From: Solirubrobacter ginsenosidimutans
Lineage (GTDB): Bacteria; Actinomycetota; Thermoleophilia; Solirubrobacterales; Solirubrobacteraceae
Reading direction: 5' to 3'
DNA length: 64,000 nt
NCBI RefSeq assembly: GCF_027587205.1
Contig: NZ_JAPDOD010000009.1
Coordinates: 62,001-126,000, forward strand
Shown here: positions 8,986 through 18,581 of the stretch, piece after piece
Layout of the letters: the number at the start of each line of letters is the position of its first letter
How positions within the stretch are numbered: position 1 is the stretch's first letter
Made by a program: the position numbers and the translations under genes
The notes under the pieces: model-generated
Told to the model about the DNA's origin: nothing
Seen by the model: only the letters and a program-made list of their open reading frames with translations
The model's database searches: none

Positions 8986-10008
8986 TCACAGGACCGCCTC
9001 GAGGATCGGCGAGGCCCCGAAGCGCACCGGGTCCGTCGCGGGCAACCCCGTCTCGGCGACGGCGCGCGCGATCTCCGCCCGGGCCTCGTCGTCGCTCAGG
9101 CCGCGCGTGTTCAGCGCGATCGCGGTCACCCGCGCCGGCCGCACCCACCCGATCGCGCCCTCGTAGAGCGCGATCAGCTCCGTCAAAGACGGAATCGGCG
9201 TGGAGGGGTAGTCGTCGATGAACGTCGCGCCCGCCCGGTGGCAGAGCACGAGCGCGTCCGGCAGGCAGCCGTGCAGGAGCCCGAGCGTGACGCCCGAGTA
9301 CGCGGGATGCCCCAGCGCGCCCTGCCCTTCGACGAACAGCAGCGGCGCCCGGCTCGCCCCCTCGTGCACCAGCCGCGAGGCGGCGCCGGAGATGAAGTCC
9401 GAGATCACGTGGTCGACCGCGATCCCCCACCCGGTGATCGCGATCCCGGTCTGCCCGGTGGCGACGAACGCAGACGACAACCCGCGAGCGCGGGCCGCCG
9501 CGTCGAGCTCGAGCGTCACGGACATCTTGCCGATCGCGCAGTCGGAGCCGACGGTGTGCACCACCCGCGCGTCCGGCCGGTCGGCCGGCGGGACGCTCAG
9601 CCCCGCCGGAGCGGCCCGCAGATCACGCAGCTCGACGCCTGCCGCGGCCGCCGCCGCCGAGAGCTCCGGGTCGTCGGACAGCACCGTGTGCAGCCCCGCC
9701 TCGACGCTCAGCCCGGCGCCGATCGCCTCCAAGAGCGCCGCCCGCCACTCCTGCGTCAACGCACCACCGAACGGCGCCACGCCGATGACCAGTACGTTCG
9801 ATCCCAGCTTTACGGCTTCCGCGACGCTGCCCACGATCGGCACCGCGCGGCGTGCGTAGGGCACGACGTCGCTCGCGACCGCGCCCGCCGAGGTGTCGTC
9901 GACGACCGCGACGACCTCACGCGTCCCGTAGCGCAGGATGCCGTGGGCGGTCTTGGCGTGGGAGTCCGCGAAGACGCCGCCGGTGAACAGCGCGAGCCGG
10001 TCAGCCAC
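8986..10008 (-). CDS. dgcN: DUF1611-family protein, probable D-glutamate N-acetyltransferase DgcN
   Basis: 340 residues. The N-terminal ~130 residues form a Rossmann-like domain. The C-terminal part has a P-loop-like GSDCAIGKMSVTLEL near residue 160 and the FATGQTGI and VEGQGALGHPAYSG segments typical of DUF1611. In D-glutamate-degrading proteobacteria and haloarchaea, DgcN N-acetylates D-Glu and DgcA then racemises the N-acetyl product. Here the gene starts with GTG 10008, overlapping the stop of the dgcA-like gene by 8 bases, which supports the same partnership. The identification relies on family motifs plus this pairing; the older annotation would be an NAD-dependent epimerase-like protein. 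Confidence 0.78.
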   Translation of the reverse strand: MADRLALFTGGVFADSHAKTAHGILRYGTREVVAVVDDTSAGAVASDVVPYARRAVPIVGSVAEAVKLGSNVLVIGVAPFGGALTQEWRAALLEAIGAGLSVEAGLHTVLSDDPELSAAAAAAGVELRDLRAAPAGLSVPPADRPDARVVHTVGSDCAIGKMSVTLELDAAARARGLSSAFVATGQTGIAITGWGIAVDHVISDFISGAASRLVHEGASRAPLLFVEGQGALGHPAYSGVTLGLLHGCLPDALVLCHRAGATFIDDYPSTPIPSLTELIALYEGAIGWVRPARVTAIALNTRGLSDDEARAEIARAVAETGLPATDPVRFGASPILEAVL

Positions 10009-11032
10009 GGGCCGGCTCCACGCCGAGGCCGGGGCCGTCGGAGAGCACCAGCCGGCCGTCCTTCAGGCCGAGCCCGGTGAACGGCGCGTTGGAGATCAGC
10101 AGGTGCCCGTCGAGGTCGATGTAGTCGGCCAGCGAGCCGAGCTGCGCGGCCTGCGCGATGCCCAGCTCCGACTCGATCATGCACCCGAACATCACCTTCA
10201 GCTGCAACGCCCGCGCGGCGTGGACCATGCGCAGCGCCTCACGAATCCCGCCGCATTTGGCCAGCTTGATGACGATCCCGTCCGCATACCCCGCGATCGG
10301 GGCGACCGAGCCGAGATCGCGGCAGCCCTCGTCGATCAGCACCGGCAGGCGCGGCGAGAGCTCGCCGTAGGCGTGGAAGCTGTCGAGGTCGGCGGCCGGG
10401 AACGGCTGCTCGACGAACTCGACTCCCAGCGAGATCAGCTCCGGCGTGAGCTCGCGGGCGGTCTCGAGGTCCCAGCCCTCGTTGCCGTCGATCCGCAGCC
10501 GGGCGCTCGTCTCGGCCCGGACCGCACGCAGGCGCTCCACGTCCCCGGGCCCGCCGACCTTGATCTTCAGCACCGCGTAGCCGGTCGCACGCCGCGTCTT
10601 GTCCGCGGTGCCCTCGACCGAGTCGATCCCGATCGTGTACGAGGTCGGCGGCGTCACGCGGTCGGTGCCCAACACCCGCCACGTCGGCTGCCCGAGGCGC
10701 TTGCCGAGCCAGTCGTGGACAATGCCGTCGAGCGCCATCTTCGCCCCCTGCGGACCGTCCCACGCGGCGACGCGGCGCAGGATCGCCTCTCCCGCGAACA
10801 GGTCGTCGCCCAGCAGCTCCAGGCCCTCGGCCTCGAGCGCGGCGGCGATGCCCTCGGGCGTCTCACCCCAATAGTCGACCGGCGCGCCCTCCCCGCGGGC
10901 GACGATGTCGTCGTGACGCAGCTCGGCGACGACCACGGTCTCCTCGTCCGCCGCCCCGCGGGCGATCTGGAACGTCTCGCGCAGCGTCAGGACCTGCGTG
11001 GTCGCCAAAAGTTCCTTGCCTATGGTCGGCAT
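10001..11032 (-). CDS. dgcA: Enolase-superfamily epimerase, dipeptide epimerase/N-acetyl-D-Glu racemase DgcA-like
   Basis: 343 residues beginning MPTIGKELLATTQ. The open frame extends upstream, but that part is antisense to the divergent gene, so ATG 11032 is chosen. Catalytic features of the muconate-lactonising/dipeptide-epimerase group are visible: a KIKVGG lysine pair near residue 160, metal ligands in RIDGNEGWD, FVEQPF and VLIDEG, and the second lysine in VIKLAKCGG. It abstracts the alpha proton of an L/D substrate, either Ala-Glu type dipeptides or N-acetyl-glutamate. The overlap with a dgcN-like gene favours the N-acetyl-D-Glu route. Substrate specificity is inferred. Confidence 0.8.
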   Translation of the reverse strand: MPTIGKELLATTQVLTLRETFQIARGAADEETVVVAELRHDDIVARGEGAPVDYWGETPEGIAAALEAEGLELLGDDLFAGEAILRRVAAWDGPQGAKMALDGIVHDWLGKRLGQPTWRVLGTDRVTPPTSYTIGIDSVEGTADKTRRATGYAVLKIKVGGPGDVERLRAVRAETSARLRIDGNEGWDLETARELTPELISLGVEFVEQPFPAADLDSFHAYGELSPRLPVLIDEGCRDLGSVAPIAGYADGIVIKLAKCGGIREALRMVHAARALQLKVMFGCMIESELGIAQAAQLGSLADYIDLDGHLLISNAPFTGLGLKDGRLVLSDGPGLGVEPARG

Positions 11033-11071
11033 GCGCGTATGCTCGCATCTGGACGTTCCCGAGGAGGCCCC

Positions 11072-11446
11072 GTGAAGGGCACCACCACCCTGGAGCTGCC
11101 CCGGCAGGAGGGCTCCGTGGGTATCGCCAGGCTGATCGTGACCGCGCACGGCTCGTCGCTTGCGAGCGAACAGCTCAAGAACGCGAACGTCATCGTCTCC
11201 GAGTTGGTGAGCAACGCCTTCCGTCACGGCGACGGCCGCATCGAGTTGACCGTCGAGTCGGGTCCGGACGGCGTCTGGGCCTCCGTGCACGACGAGGGAA
11301 CCGGCACCATCGCGTCCCCCGACCCGCGCCCGGCGCGCGGCGGCTGGGGGCTCTACTTCGTCGAGCGCCTCTCAGACGCGTGGGGCGTGACCGAACATGA
11401 TTCGCGCGTCTGGTTTCGGGTGAACGCCGTAGCCTCGCCTGGGTGA
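11072..11446 (+). CDS. Small GHKL ATP-binding protein, RsbW/anti-sigma type
   Basis: 124 residues, essentially one HATPase_c domain: N box IVSELVSNAFRHG near residue 45, G1-like VHDEGTG near 75, and GWGLYFVERLSDAWG near 95. This is the pattern of single-domain serine kinases that bind sigma factors or anti-sigma antagonists. The GTG start at 11072 is preceded by a strong GAGGAGG (11061-11067), which decides the start against a much longer open frame. It is divergent from the dgcA gene, and its stop overlaps the start of the NHL-repeat gene (GTGA 11443-11446). No sigma factor or antagonist gene is adjacent, so its partner is unknown. Confidence 0.82.
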   Translation: MKGTTTLELPRQEGSVGIARLIVTAHGSSLASEQLKNANVIVSELVSNAFRHGDGRIELTVESGPDGVWASVHDEGTGTIASPDPRPARGGWGLYFVERLSDAWGVTEHDSRVWFRVNAVASPG

Positions 11447-13894
11447 GAGCCGCTTTCCTCGGTCTGCTCGCGGCGTTCGTCACTGCCGCGCCGGCCATCG
11501 CTGCGCCACCACTGACGCCGAGCACCGTGGGTGAACCGCCCCAACGGCGGCGGCGTGCTGCGGTTCCCGCAGGCCGTTGCCTACGGCCCGGGCGGGCAGA
11601 CGGTGATCGTCGGCGACGAGTACAGCGCGCGGATCTCGGTCTTCGGCGCGGCCGGGGACTTCCGGTTCGCGTTCGGCTCGCGGGCCGCGCGGCGCGAGGA
11701 CGGGCGCCTCGGCGTCGTCGGGGGCGTTGCGACCGACCGTGCCGGCAACGTGTTCGTCCTCGACTCCGAGCACGACCGGATCCAGGTCTTCGACGCCGCC
11801 GGTCACCACCGCGCGAGCTTCGGCGACAACACGGTCTTCTCCCTGCTCGACGCCGATCCCGAGGCGGCCGGCGGGATCAGCGCGGGTGGGATCGCGGTGG
11901 CGCCAGGGGTCGTCTACGTCGCCGACCCGTCGCGCGACCGGATCGTGCGCATCCCGTTCGACGCCGCGTCGAACACGTTCGGCGTACCCACCTTCAGCAC
12001 GGTCGACCTCGCGGCGCCGCAGGGCGTCGCGCTCGATCCCGCCAACACGGCCCTCTACGTGGCCGACGACGTCCACGACCGCGTCGTCGTGCTCGACCCG
12101 GTGACGCTCGCGCTGCGCGCGCAGGTGGGAAGCCACGGCAGTGGCCCGGGCCAGTTCGATGCGCCCTACGACGTCGCCGTCGACGCCACCCGCCGGCTCT
12201 ACGTCGCCGACAACCTCAACGGGCGCGTCGACGTGTTCAGCGCCGACAGCCTCGCCTGGCTCGGCTTCATCGGGCGCGACGGCCGCGGCCTGCCGCCCGA
12301 GATGACGATCGTGCGCGCCGTGGGCGGGATCGCCGACGATCCCGGTGGCGGGATCGCGATCGCCGACACCGCCAACAACCGCGTCCAGACGTACGGCCCG
12401 GCGGGCAACGTCCTCGCCGCCTGGGGCATTCAAGGACGCGGCCCTGGCTATTTCACCCGCCCGCGCGGCGTGGCGGTCGCGCCCGGTGGCGGCGTCACCG
12501 TCGCCGACACGTTCGACCACCGCGTGGTCAGGATGGGTGCCGACGGCGCCTACGAGAGCCAGGTCGGCCTCGTCAGCGGCGGGACCGGTTACACCTACGG
12601 CGGCGGCGCGGACGGGCAGCTCTCGCTTCCGCGCGGGGTGGCTTACGACGCCGCCGGGACCCTGTGGATCGCCGACACCGGGAACGACCGCGTGCTCGCG
12701 GTCGACGCCGCCGGCGCGATCGTCAGGACGATCGGCGGGCTCGACGAGCCGCAGGCGGTCGCCGCGGGGCCCGACGGCAGCGTGCTCGTCGCCGACACCG
12801 GGCACGGCGACGTGATCGAGGTCGACGGGCCCGCGCTCACGAGGCACAGCGGCTTCACGCGGCCGATCGCGCTGGCGTTCGACGGCACCGACGTCTTCGT
12901 GGCCGACGCCGCCGGGGTGCGCACGCTCGCGGGCACGTCCGTCGCGGCGCCGGGTGGCGGCGCGTGGGACACGGTGACCGGTATCGCCGCGAGCTCCGGC
13001 GTCCTTGCCGTCGCAGAGCGCCGGCCGGGCACGGCGAACGGGGCGCGCGTGGTGCGGCGCGATGCCGGTGGATGGAACACGATCGCCGCCGAAGGCACTG
13101 GCGACGGCGACGTGATCGAGCCTGCCGGCCTGGCGCTGAGCGCGGATGCGCAGACGCTGTACGTCGCCGACGCGGGCAACAACCGGGTGCTGCGCTTCGA
13201 CGCGCCCGGGGTCACGCCCCCGCGCCCGTCGTTGCTGAGGGTCGCGGTGGACGCGATCGCGCTCGGGCGGGTGACGAGCGACCGTCCCGGCATCGAGTGC
13301 CCGACGGACTGCTCGCAGCATTACGGCACGGGGACGACGGTGACGCTGACCGCGACGCCGGCCGCGGGGTTCGTCTTCGCCGGCTGGACCGGCGCCTGCG
13401 CGGGCACGGCGCCATGCGCCGTGCCGATGGGCGTCGACCAGGCCGTCGGGGCGTCGTTCGTCCCGGCGCCGCCGCTCACGCCGGTCGTCCCCCCGCCGCC
13501 CCCGCCTCGCCCGCCCGCGGTGCGGGTCAGCGGCCTGCGGGTGAGTCCGAAAGTCCTGCAGACGCGTTCGCGGGTGTCGTTGCGCTTGTCGCGCCCCGCG
13601 ACCTTGACGGTGACGCTGCAGGTCGCTCGCGACGGCCGGCGGCGAGGCTCGCGCTGCGTCGCGCCGACCCGCGCGTTGCGCCACCGCGCCCGCTGCACCC
13701 GCTACGTGTCGCTGCGCGGTCACCGGACCCTCAAGGCGTCCGGCGCCTATGCGTTCACGCTCACCCGCCGCTTCGCCGGCCTGACGCTGAAGCCCGGCAA
13801 GTACCGCGTCGCGGTCACCGCGCTTGACGCGGCGGGCAACCGCGTCGGCCCGGCCACCGCGGCGTTCACGGTGCGCCGCCCGCGACGCGCGTGA
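11443..13894 (+). CDS. Secreted NHL-repeat beta-propeller protein, apparent frameshift after the signal peptide
   Basis: The GTG at 11443 overlaps the upstream stop (GTGA) and encodes a clear signal peptide (RAAFLGLLAAFVTAAPAIA). About 30 codons later the NHL-repeat sequence continues in a different frame, open from 11516. Dropping one G from the GGG at 11529-11531 would join STV to VNRPNGGGVLRFPQA. The body has ten or more NHL-like repeats (VADTANNRVQ, IADTGNDRVL, VADAGNNRVL), then a divergent InlB B-repeat-like segment (GTTVTLTATPAAGFVFAGW) and a basic beta domain of ~120 residues. It is probably an extracellular six- or seven-bladed propeller that binds a ligand or protein; the ligand is unknown. 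If the shift is real and not programmed, only a non-secreted form from GTG 11531 would be made. Confidence 0.7.
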
Positions 13895-14753
13895 CCGTCC
13901 GCCCGATCGGCACGCACATCGGCGTCCCGGTGACCGGGTCCGGGATCACGCGCGACTTCAGGCCGAAGACCGCCTCGACGAGCTCCTCGTCGACGATCTC
14001 CCCCGGCGGCCCCGCCGCGTGCACCACCCCGTCGCGCAGCGCCACGAGCCGGTGCGCGTAGCGGCAGGCGTGGTTGAGGTCGTGCAGCACGATCCCGATC
14101 GTGCGACCGGCGGCGTTGAGGTCGGCGAGCAGGTCGAGGACCTCGAGCTGGTGGGCGAGATCGAGGTACGTCGTCGGCTCGTCGAGCAGCAGGATCGGCG
14201 TGTCCTGCGCGAGCGCCATCGCGATCCACACCCGCTGGCGCTGGCCGCCGGAAAGCCGGTCGAGCGGCCGCTCGCGCAGGTCGGCGATGCCCGTCGCGCT
14301 CAGCGCCCACTCGAAGCGGTCGCGGTCCTCGGCCGACGAGCGCCGCCCGAGCCGTTGATGCGGGAACCGCCCGCGCTGGACGAGATCGGCGACGGTCAGG
14401 CCCTCGGGCGGGACCGGGGACTGCGGGAGGAAGCCGAGCCGTCGCGCGACGTCGCGCGTCGGCAGCGACGTGATCTCCGCCCCGTCGAGCACCACCGCTC
14501 CCCCACTCGGCTTCAACAGCCGCGCGAACGCGCGCAGCAAGGTGGACTTGCCGGACGCGTTGGCACCGACGATCGCGGTGATCTGCCCGGCCGCCAGCGG
14601 CACGTCGACGCCGTGCAGGACCTCGCGGTCGCCGTAGCCGACGGTGAGGGTCGTCGCGCGGAGCGGCGTCCGGTCGCCGGCCGCGGCGGGCGTCGCCGCC
14701 GCGCCCGTCACGGCCACGTCGCGGCCGCCGTGCGGCGCTTCGCGCGCGCTCAC
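13866..14753 (-). CDS. Iron-siderophore ABC transporter ATP-binding protein (FecE/FhuC type)
   Basis: 295 residues. Walker A GANASGKSTLLRAF lies near residue 70, the signature LSGGQRQRVWIAMAL near 170, and Walker B ILLLDEPTTYLDLAHQLEVL follows. The TTYLDLAHQ form is typical of iron-chelate importers. The start at GTG 14753 overlaps the permease stop by four bases (GTGA). It is the fourth gene of the minus-strand uptake operon and energises import of the ferric siderophore through the fused permease. Its 3' end overlaps the convergent NHL gene by about 29 bases. Confidence 0.92.
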   Translation of the reverse strand: MSAREAPHGGRDVAVTGAAATPAAAGDRTPLRATTLTVGYGDREVLHGVDVPLAAGQITAIVGANASGKSTLLRAFARLLKPSGGAVVLDGAEITSLPTRDVARRLGFLPQSPVPPEGLTVADLVQRGRFPHQRLGRRSSAEDRDRFEWALSATGIADLRERPLDRLSGGQRQRVWIAMALAQDTPILLLDEPTTYLDLAHQLEVLDLLADLNAAGRTIGIVLHDLNHACRYAHRLVALRDGVVHAAGPPGEIVDEELVEAVFGLKSRVIPDPVTGTPMCVPIGRTVTRVAGGAP

Positions 14754-16726
14754 GCCGTGCGGCTCCGCCAGAGCAGGATCGCCAAGTAGGGCGCGCCGAT
14801 CATCGACACGACGAGGCCCGACGGGATCTCGGTGGGAGCGAGCACGGTGCGCCCGACGGTATCGGCGAGGCCGAGGAGCAGCGCGCCCAGCGCCATCGCC
14901 ATCGGCAGCGAGCGGCGATGGTTCCCACCCGCCAGCAACCGCGCCGCGTGCGGCGCGAGCAGCCCGACGAAGGCGATCGCCCCGCAGACGGCGACCGCCG
15001 CCGCCCCCAGCGCCGCGCCCGCCGCCAGCAGCGCGCCGCGATTGACGCTCACCCGCATGCCCAGCGCGCGCGCCAACTCGTCGTCGAGCATCAGCACGTC
15101 GAGCCGCCGCACGGCGAACAGCGCGATCGGGATGAGGACCAGCGCGGGGACGAGCAACAGCCGGAAGTCGCTCCAGCCGGTGGCGTAGGTGGAGCCCGAG
15201 AGCCACGTGATCGCGGTCGCGGCCGCCGGCTGCGAGTGCAGGAGCATCAGCTCGGTGACCGCCGCGCAGGCCGCGGTCACCGCCAACCCGATCAGCGCGA
15301 GGCGCGCCGGCGAGGATCCGCCCGCCAACGCGAGCACGATCCCCATCGCCACCAGCGCGCCGAAGAACGCCGCGAACGGCAGCACCGGCGAAGGCGCGTC
15401 CGGGAACACCAGCAGCACGAGGAACGCGCCCACCGACGCGCCACCCACGACACCCGCGAGCTCCGGCCCCGCGAACGGGTTGCGCACCGCGGCCTGCAGC
15501 ACGGTGCCCGACGCCGCCAGACACGCCCCACCCAACAGGGCCACACACAGCCGCGGAGCGCGCGAGTCCAGCGCGATCTCACCCAAGGGCGACCCGTGGC
15601 CGAACACCGACCGCACGACCTCCCCAGGCCCGATGCCGATCTCGCCCAAGCAGAGCGACCCCACGACCGCCACCGGCAGCAGGACCAGCGCCACGAGCGA
15701 GGCCCGCGGCCGCCAGCGGGCCGCGCTCGCCGCGCGATCCACCGCCAGGCCGCCCTCGCCCCGCAGCCGCCGCGCGACCACGACGAGCACCGGCGCGCCG
15801 ATCAGCGCGCAGATCACCCCCGCGGGCGTCTCGGAATCGAGTCCGGTCAACGCGCGGCCCGCGACGTCCGCGCTCAGCAGGATCGCCGCGCCCCAGGGCA
15901 GCGCGATCGCGAGCATCCCGAGATGCCCGCGCGGCCGCGCCACCCGCGCCAGCCCGCCCGCCAGGATGCCGACGAACGCGATCGGCCCGCACAGCCCCAC
16001 GGCGACCGCGGTCAGCACTGCGGCCAAGGTCACGCCCGCGACCTGCACGACGCCGGACCGCAGCCCGAGCCCGCGCGCGGTCTCCTCACCCAGCACCGCG
16101 ACGTCCAACCAGCGCGACAGCGCGACCACGCCCACCCCCGCCGGCAGCCCGATCAGCGCGGCCGCCCGCACGGGTCCCCAGCCGGTCTGGAGCAGCGACC
16201 CCGCGCCCCAGAGGAACAGGCCGCTGGTCTCGGTCTCACGCGCCAGGCGCACCGCGCCCGAGGCGGCGGCCAAGGCCAGCCCCACCGCCATCCCCGCGAG
16301 GATCAGGCGTATTCCCCCGCCCCCGGCCGCCGCCATCGCGCCGATCAGCCCGGTGCCGACGGCCACGCCCACGAAGGCCACCGCGATCGTCGGCGCGCCC
16401 GGTGCCAGCGACGCATACGCCGCGACCAATGTGACCGCGAGCGCGCCGCCCGACGTCAGCCCGAGCGTCGCCGGCTCAGCCAGCGGATTGCGCGTGATCG
16501 CCTGCAGGACGACCGCCGCACACGCCAGCGACGCCCCCGCGATCACCCCCGCAAGCGCCCGCGGCAACCGCACGTCGAGGAAGAGCGCATCGCCCAGCGA
16601 CGCGCCGCGATGGAAGATCGCCGCCCACACGTCGACGTCGCCGGCGCCCTGCCACACGTCGGCTAGCCCGGCGAGCAGCGCGAGCAGCAGGCCCGCGCCC
16701 GCGAACGCCGCCGCGCGGCGGCGCAT
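14750..16726 (-). CDS. Fused FecCD-type iron-siderophore ABC permease (FhuB-like)
   Basis: 658 residues with two homologous halves of ~330 residues, each with about nine to ten membrane segments. Both halves have the FecCD pattern: RLPRALAGVIAGASLACAAVVLQ-type N-terminal segment followed by NPLAEP or NPFAGPELAGV, and a GLCGPIAFVG or AVCGAIAFVGLL-type coupling region. Most siderophore importers use two separate permeases; a single fused chain resembles FhuB. Its start immediately follows the stop of the binding-protein gene (TAG at 16727-16729). Confidence 0.92.
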   Translation of the reverse strand: MRRRAAAFAGAGLLLALLAGLADVWQGAGDVDVWAAIFHRGASLGDALFLDVRLPRALAGVIAGASLACAAVVLQAITRNPLAEPATLGLTSGGALAVTLVAAYASLAPGAPTIAVAFVGVAVGTGLIGAMAAAGGGGIRLILAGMAVGLALAAASGAVRLARETETSGLFLWGAGSLLQTGWGPVRAAALIGLPAGVGVVALSRWLDVAVLGEETARGLGLRSGVVQVAGVTLAAVLTAVAVGLCGPIAFVGILAGGLARVARPRGHLGMLAIALPWGAAILLSADVAGRALTGLDSETPAGVICALIGAPVLVVVARRLRGEGGLAVDRAASAARWRPRASLVALVLLPVAVVGSLCLGEIGIGPGEVVRSVFGHGSPLGEIALDSRAPRLCVALLGGACLAASGTVLQAAVRNPFAGPELAGVVGGASVGAFLVLLVFPDAPSPVLPFAAFFGALVAMGIVLALAGGSSPARLALIGLAVTAACAAVTELMLLHSQPAAATAITWLSGSTYATGWSDFRLLLVPALVLIPIALFAVRRLDVLMLDDELARALGMRVSVNRGALLAAGAALGAAAVAVCGAIAFVGLLAPHAARLLAGGNHRRSLPMAMALGALLLGLADTVGRTVLAPTEIPSGLVVSMIGAPYLAILLWRSRTA

Positions 16727-17593
16727 CTACTTCAGCGCCGCCGTCAGACGATCGGCGAAGAGCATCGTCGAGCGCGGGCCGCCGAAGAGCCACGTGGTGC
16801 CGCCCAGCGTGCGGACACGCTTGGCCTTCACGACCGGCAACCGCTTGTAGGCCGTCTGCTTGGTGATGCCCGAGATCTGCTTGGCGAACTGCGGCGGGTA
16901 GACGAACGCGAGCCACCCGCTCACGCGCGAGAGACCCTCGAGCCCGATCGTCGTGAAGCCGTAGCGGGCGGTGCCGGCCCAGCCGTCGCGCAGGCCCAGC
17001 CGGCGCACGACGTCCGCGCTCTGCGAGTTCTGCGTGAACATCCGGATCGCGGGCGCGCTCGAGGTGCCGCCCGGCGTCGCCACCGCCACCGACTGGCCGG
17101 CCCGCCCGGCGCGCTTCACCGCCGCCTTGTCGCGCGCGAGCGTGTTGGAGAGGTCCTGCAGGACGCCTTCACCGCGTGAGCGCCGGCCCACGGCGTCCGC
17201 CAGCCGCCGGAAGTCGGTCACCATCGCGTCGAACTGCGTGCCGGACGCCGGGTACGGATGCGTGACCAGCACGGTGGCGATCTTCTTCAGCTGCGAGAGG
17301 TTCTTGGTCGAGCGGTAGTCGGGCACGACGATCAGGTCGGGCTTCAAAGCCGCGATCCGCTCCAGGGACGGCGACTGGCGCGACCCGATGTCCTTCATCC
17401 CGCGCGGCCGCGGCGCGGCGACCCAGGTGTCGTAGCCCTTCATGTCGGCCGCGCCCACGGGCGCCATGCCGAGCACGTGCAGGTTCTCGACGGTGTCCCA
17501 CTCGATCGCGACGACGCGCTTGGCGGCGGCGTCCGCGCTCGCGACGGGCAGCAGGAACGCGGCGCAGAGCACCGCCGCAAGCACGCGCTTCAC
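16727..17593 (-). CDS. Siderophore ABC transporter substrate-binding protein
   Basis: 288 residues from GTG 17593. It has a Sec signal (VKRVLAAVLCAAFLLPVASADA) and a two-lobe class III binding-protein fold: RVVAIEWDTVENLHVLGMAPVG, then ERIAALKPDLIVVPDY, then a long helix and the LSRVSGW and TLGGTTWLF segments. An early Cys is not in a convincing lipobox. The start overlaps the stop of the preceding secreted-protein gene (GTGA at 17590-17593). It captures the ferric siderophore for the FhuB-like permease. The ligand is most simply the hydroxamate made by the divergent operon, which is an inference. Confidence 0.9.
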   Translation of the reverse strand: MKRVLAAVLCAAFLLPVASADAAAKRVVAIEWDTVENLHVLGMAPVGAADMKGYDTWVAAPRPRGMKDIGSRQSPSLERIAALKPDLIVVPDYRSTKNLSQLKKIATVLVTHPYPASGTQFDAMVTDFRRLADAVGRRSRGEGVLQDLSNTLARDKAAVKRAGRAGQSVAVATPGGTSSAPAIRMFTQNSQSADVVRRLGLRDGWAGTARYGFTTIGLEGLSRVSGWLAFVYPPQFAKQISGITKQTAYKRLPVVKAKRVRTLGGTTWLFGGPRSTMLFADRLTAALK

Positions 17594-18579
17594 TTCAACC
17601 TCAGCTTCTTCGACACGGTCTTCGCGCCGTCGCCGGTGACCCTCACCGTCACGACCCGCGACTGCTTCTTCAACGCCTTCACGGTGCGGTTGGTCAGCGT
17701 GAACTTGAGCGTCTTGCGCGCGCCGGCCGCGAGCGAGTACGGCAGCTTGCGCGCCGCCCCGGTGACGCTCACGGTTCCCTTGCACGGCGCGTCGGCGCAT
17801 GCGATCGCCACGCTCACCCGCTTGCCGGAGCGCACCAGCTTCGTCGTGCGCAGCACCACCACGGGCGACCGCAGCGCGGGCGGCGTGACGACGGGCACGC
17901 CGGGGTCGATCCCGACGGTCTCGAACGGTCCCGCCGCCGCCGGCGTGGGTGCGGACATCCCCTCGCCCGTGCCCGGCTGGCAGTCGATGTTGAGCTTCAG
18001 GCCGCCGCTGCCGATCATCGCGCTGATGAACGCGCTGCCGGCCGGCTGGATCAGTCCGCCGGTCGAGCCCGCCGGCACCGGCGGAAGCGTCCCCGCGGCG
18101 GCCTGCGTGAAGCCGACGGGCGTGGCGCCCGCCGTCCACGCGGAGTCCGGGATCGGCACGGTGACGTCGATCGGCGTCGAGGACTCATAGACGCCGGTGG
18201 CGTCCTCGGTGATCGTGGTGTGCACGACCGTCTCCAGCGCGAAGACCTGCACGCCCTGCGGCGTGGCCGGCGCGGCGATCGCGACCCATGCCTTCGCCTG
18301 GATCTCGTTGTCACCCGCCTTGAGGATCCCGAGGCCGTGCCCCGCCTGGGCGAGATAGTCCGGGAGCCGGACGTGAACCGAGGCCGCCGTCAGCGTGACG
18401 CCCGAGCCCGGCGCGACCGGCGACGGCGTCCCGGCCCCGGTGAGATCGACGGCGAGGTGCCGCCAGACCCCGTCGCTCCATTTGCACGAGTTCTGGGTCG
18501 TGAGCGTGCCGGCCAAGGCCGGTGAACTCGGGATGAGCACGAGGCTCGCCAAGAGTGCCGCGATCAGCTTCCAGCGCAT
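17590..18579 (-). CDS. Secreted beta-rich protein, first gene of the siderophore-uptake operon
   Basis: 329 residues with a signal peptide (MRWKLIAALLASLVLIPSSPALA). Residues ~25-200 form a beta-rich domain starting NSCKW and including a WTAGATPVGFTQAAAGTLPPVPAG segment and a GGLKLNIDC segment. A Pro-rich linker follows, then a basic C-terminal beta domain with a Cys pair (CADAPCKGTV). Similar order and motifs occur in the proteins at 37671 and, more weakly, 39297. It lies at the head of the uptake operon next to the operator at 18582 and is coupled to the binding protein by a GTGA overlap. A surface role in binding ferric siderophore or another iron source is plausible but unproven; no named family is assigned. 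Confidence 0.75.
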   Translation of the reverse strand: MRWKLIAALLASLVLIPSSPALAGTLTTQNSCKWSDGVWRHLAVDLTGAGTPSPVAPGSGVTLTAASVHVRLPDYLAQAGHGLGILKAGDNEIQAKAWVAIAAPATPQGVQVFALETVVHTTITEDATGVYESSTPIDVTVPIPDSAWTAGATPVGFTQAAAGTLPPVPAGSTGGLIQPAGSAFISAMIGSGGLKLNIDCQPGTGEGMSAPTPAAAGPFETVGIDPGVPVVTPPALRSPVVVLRTTKLVRSGKRVSVAIACADAPCKGTVSVTGAARKLPYSLAAGARKTLKFTLTNRTVKALKKQSRVVTVRVTGDGAKTVSKKLRLK

Positions 18580-18581
18580 AT

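Noticed and set aside
11443..13827. A 794-codon frame continuing from the NHL protein's signal peptide
   Set aside because: After about 30 codons it is Arg-rich shadow sequence; the NHL repeats are in another frame.
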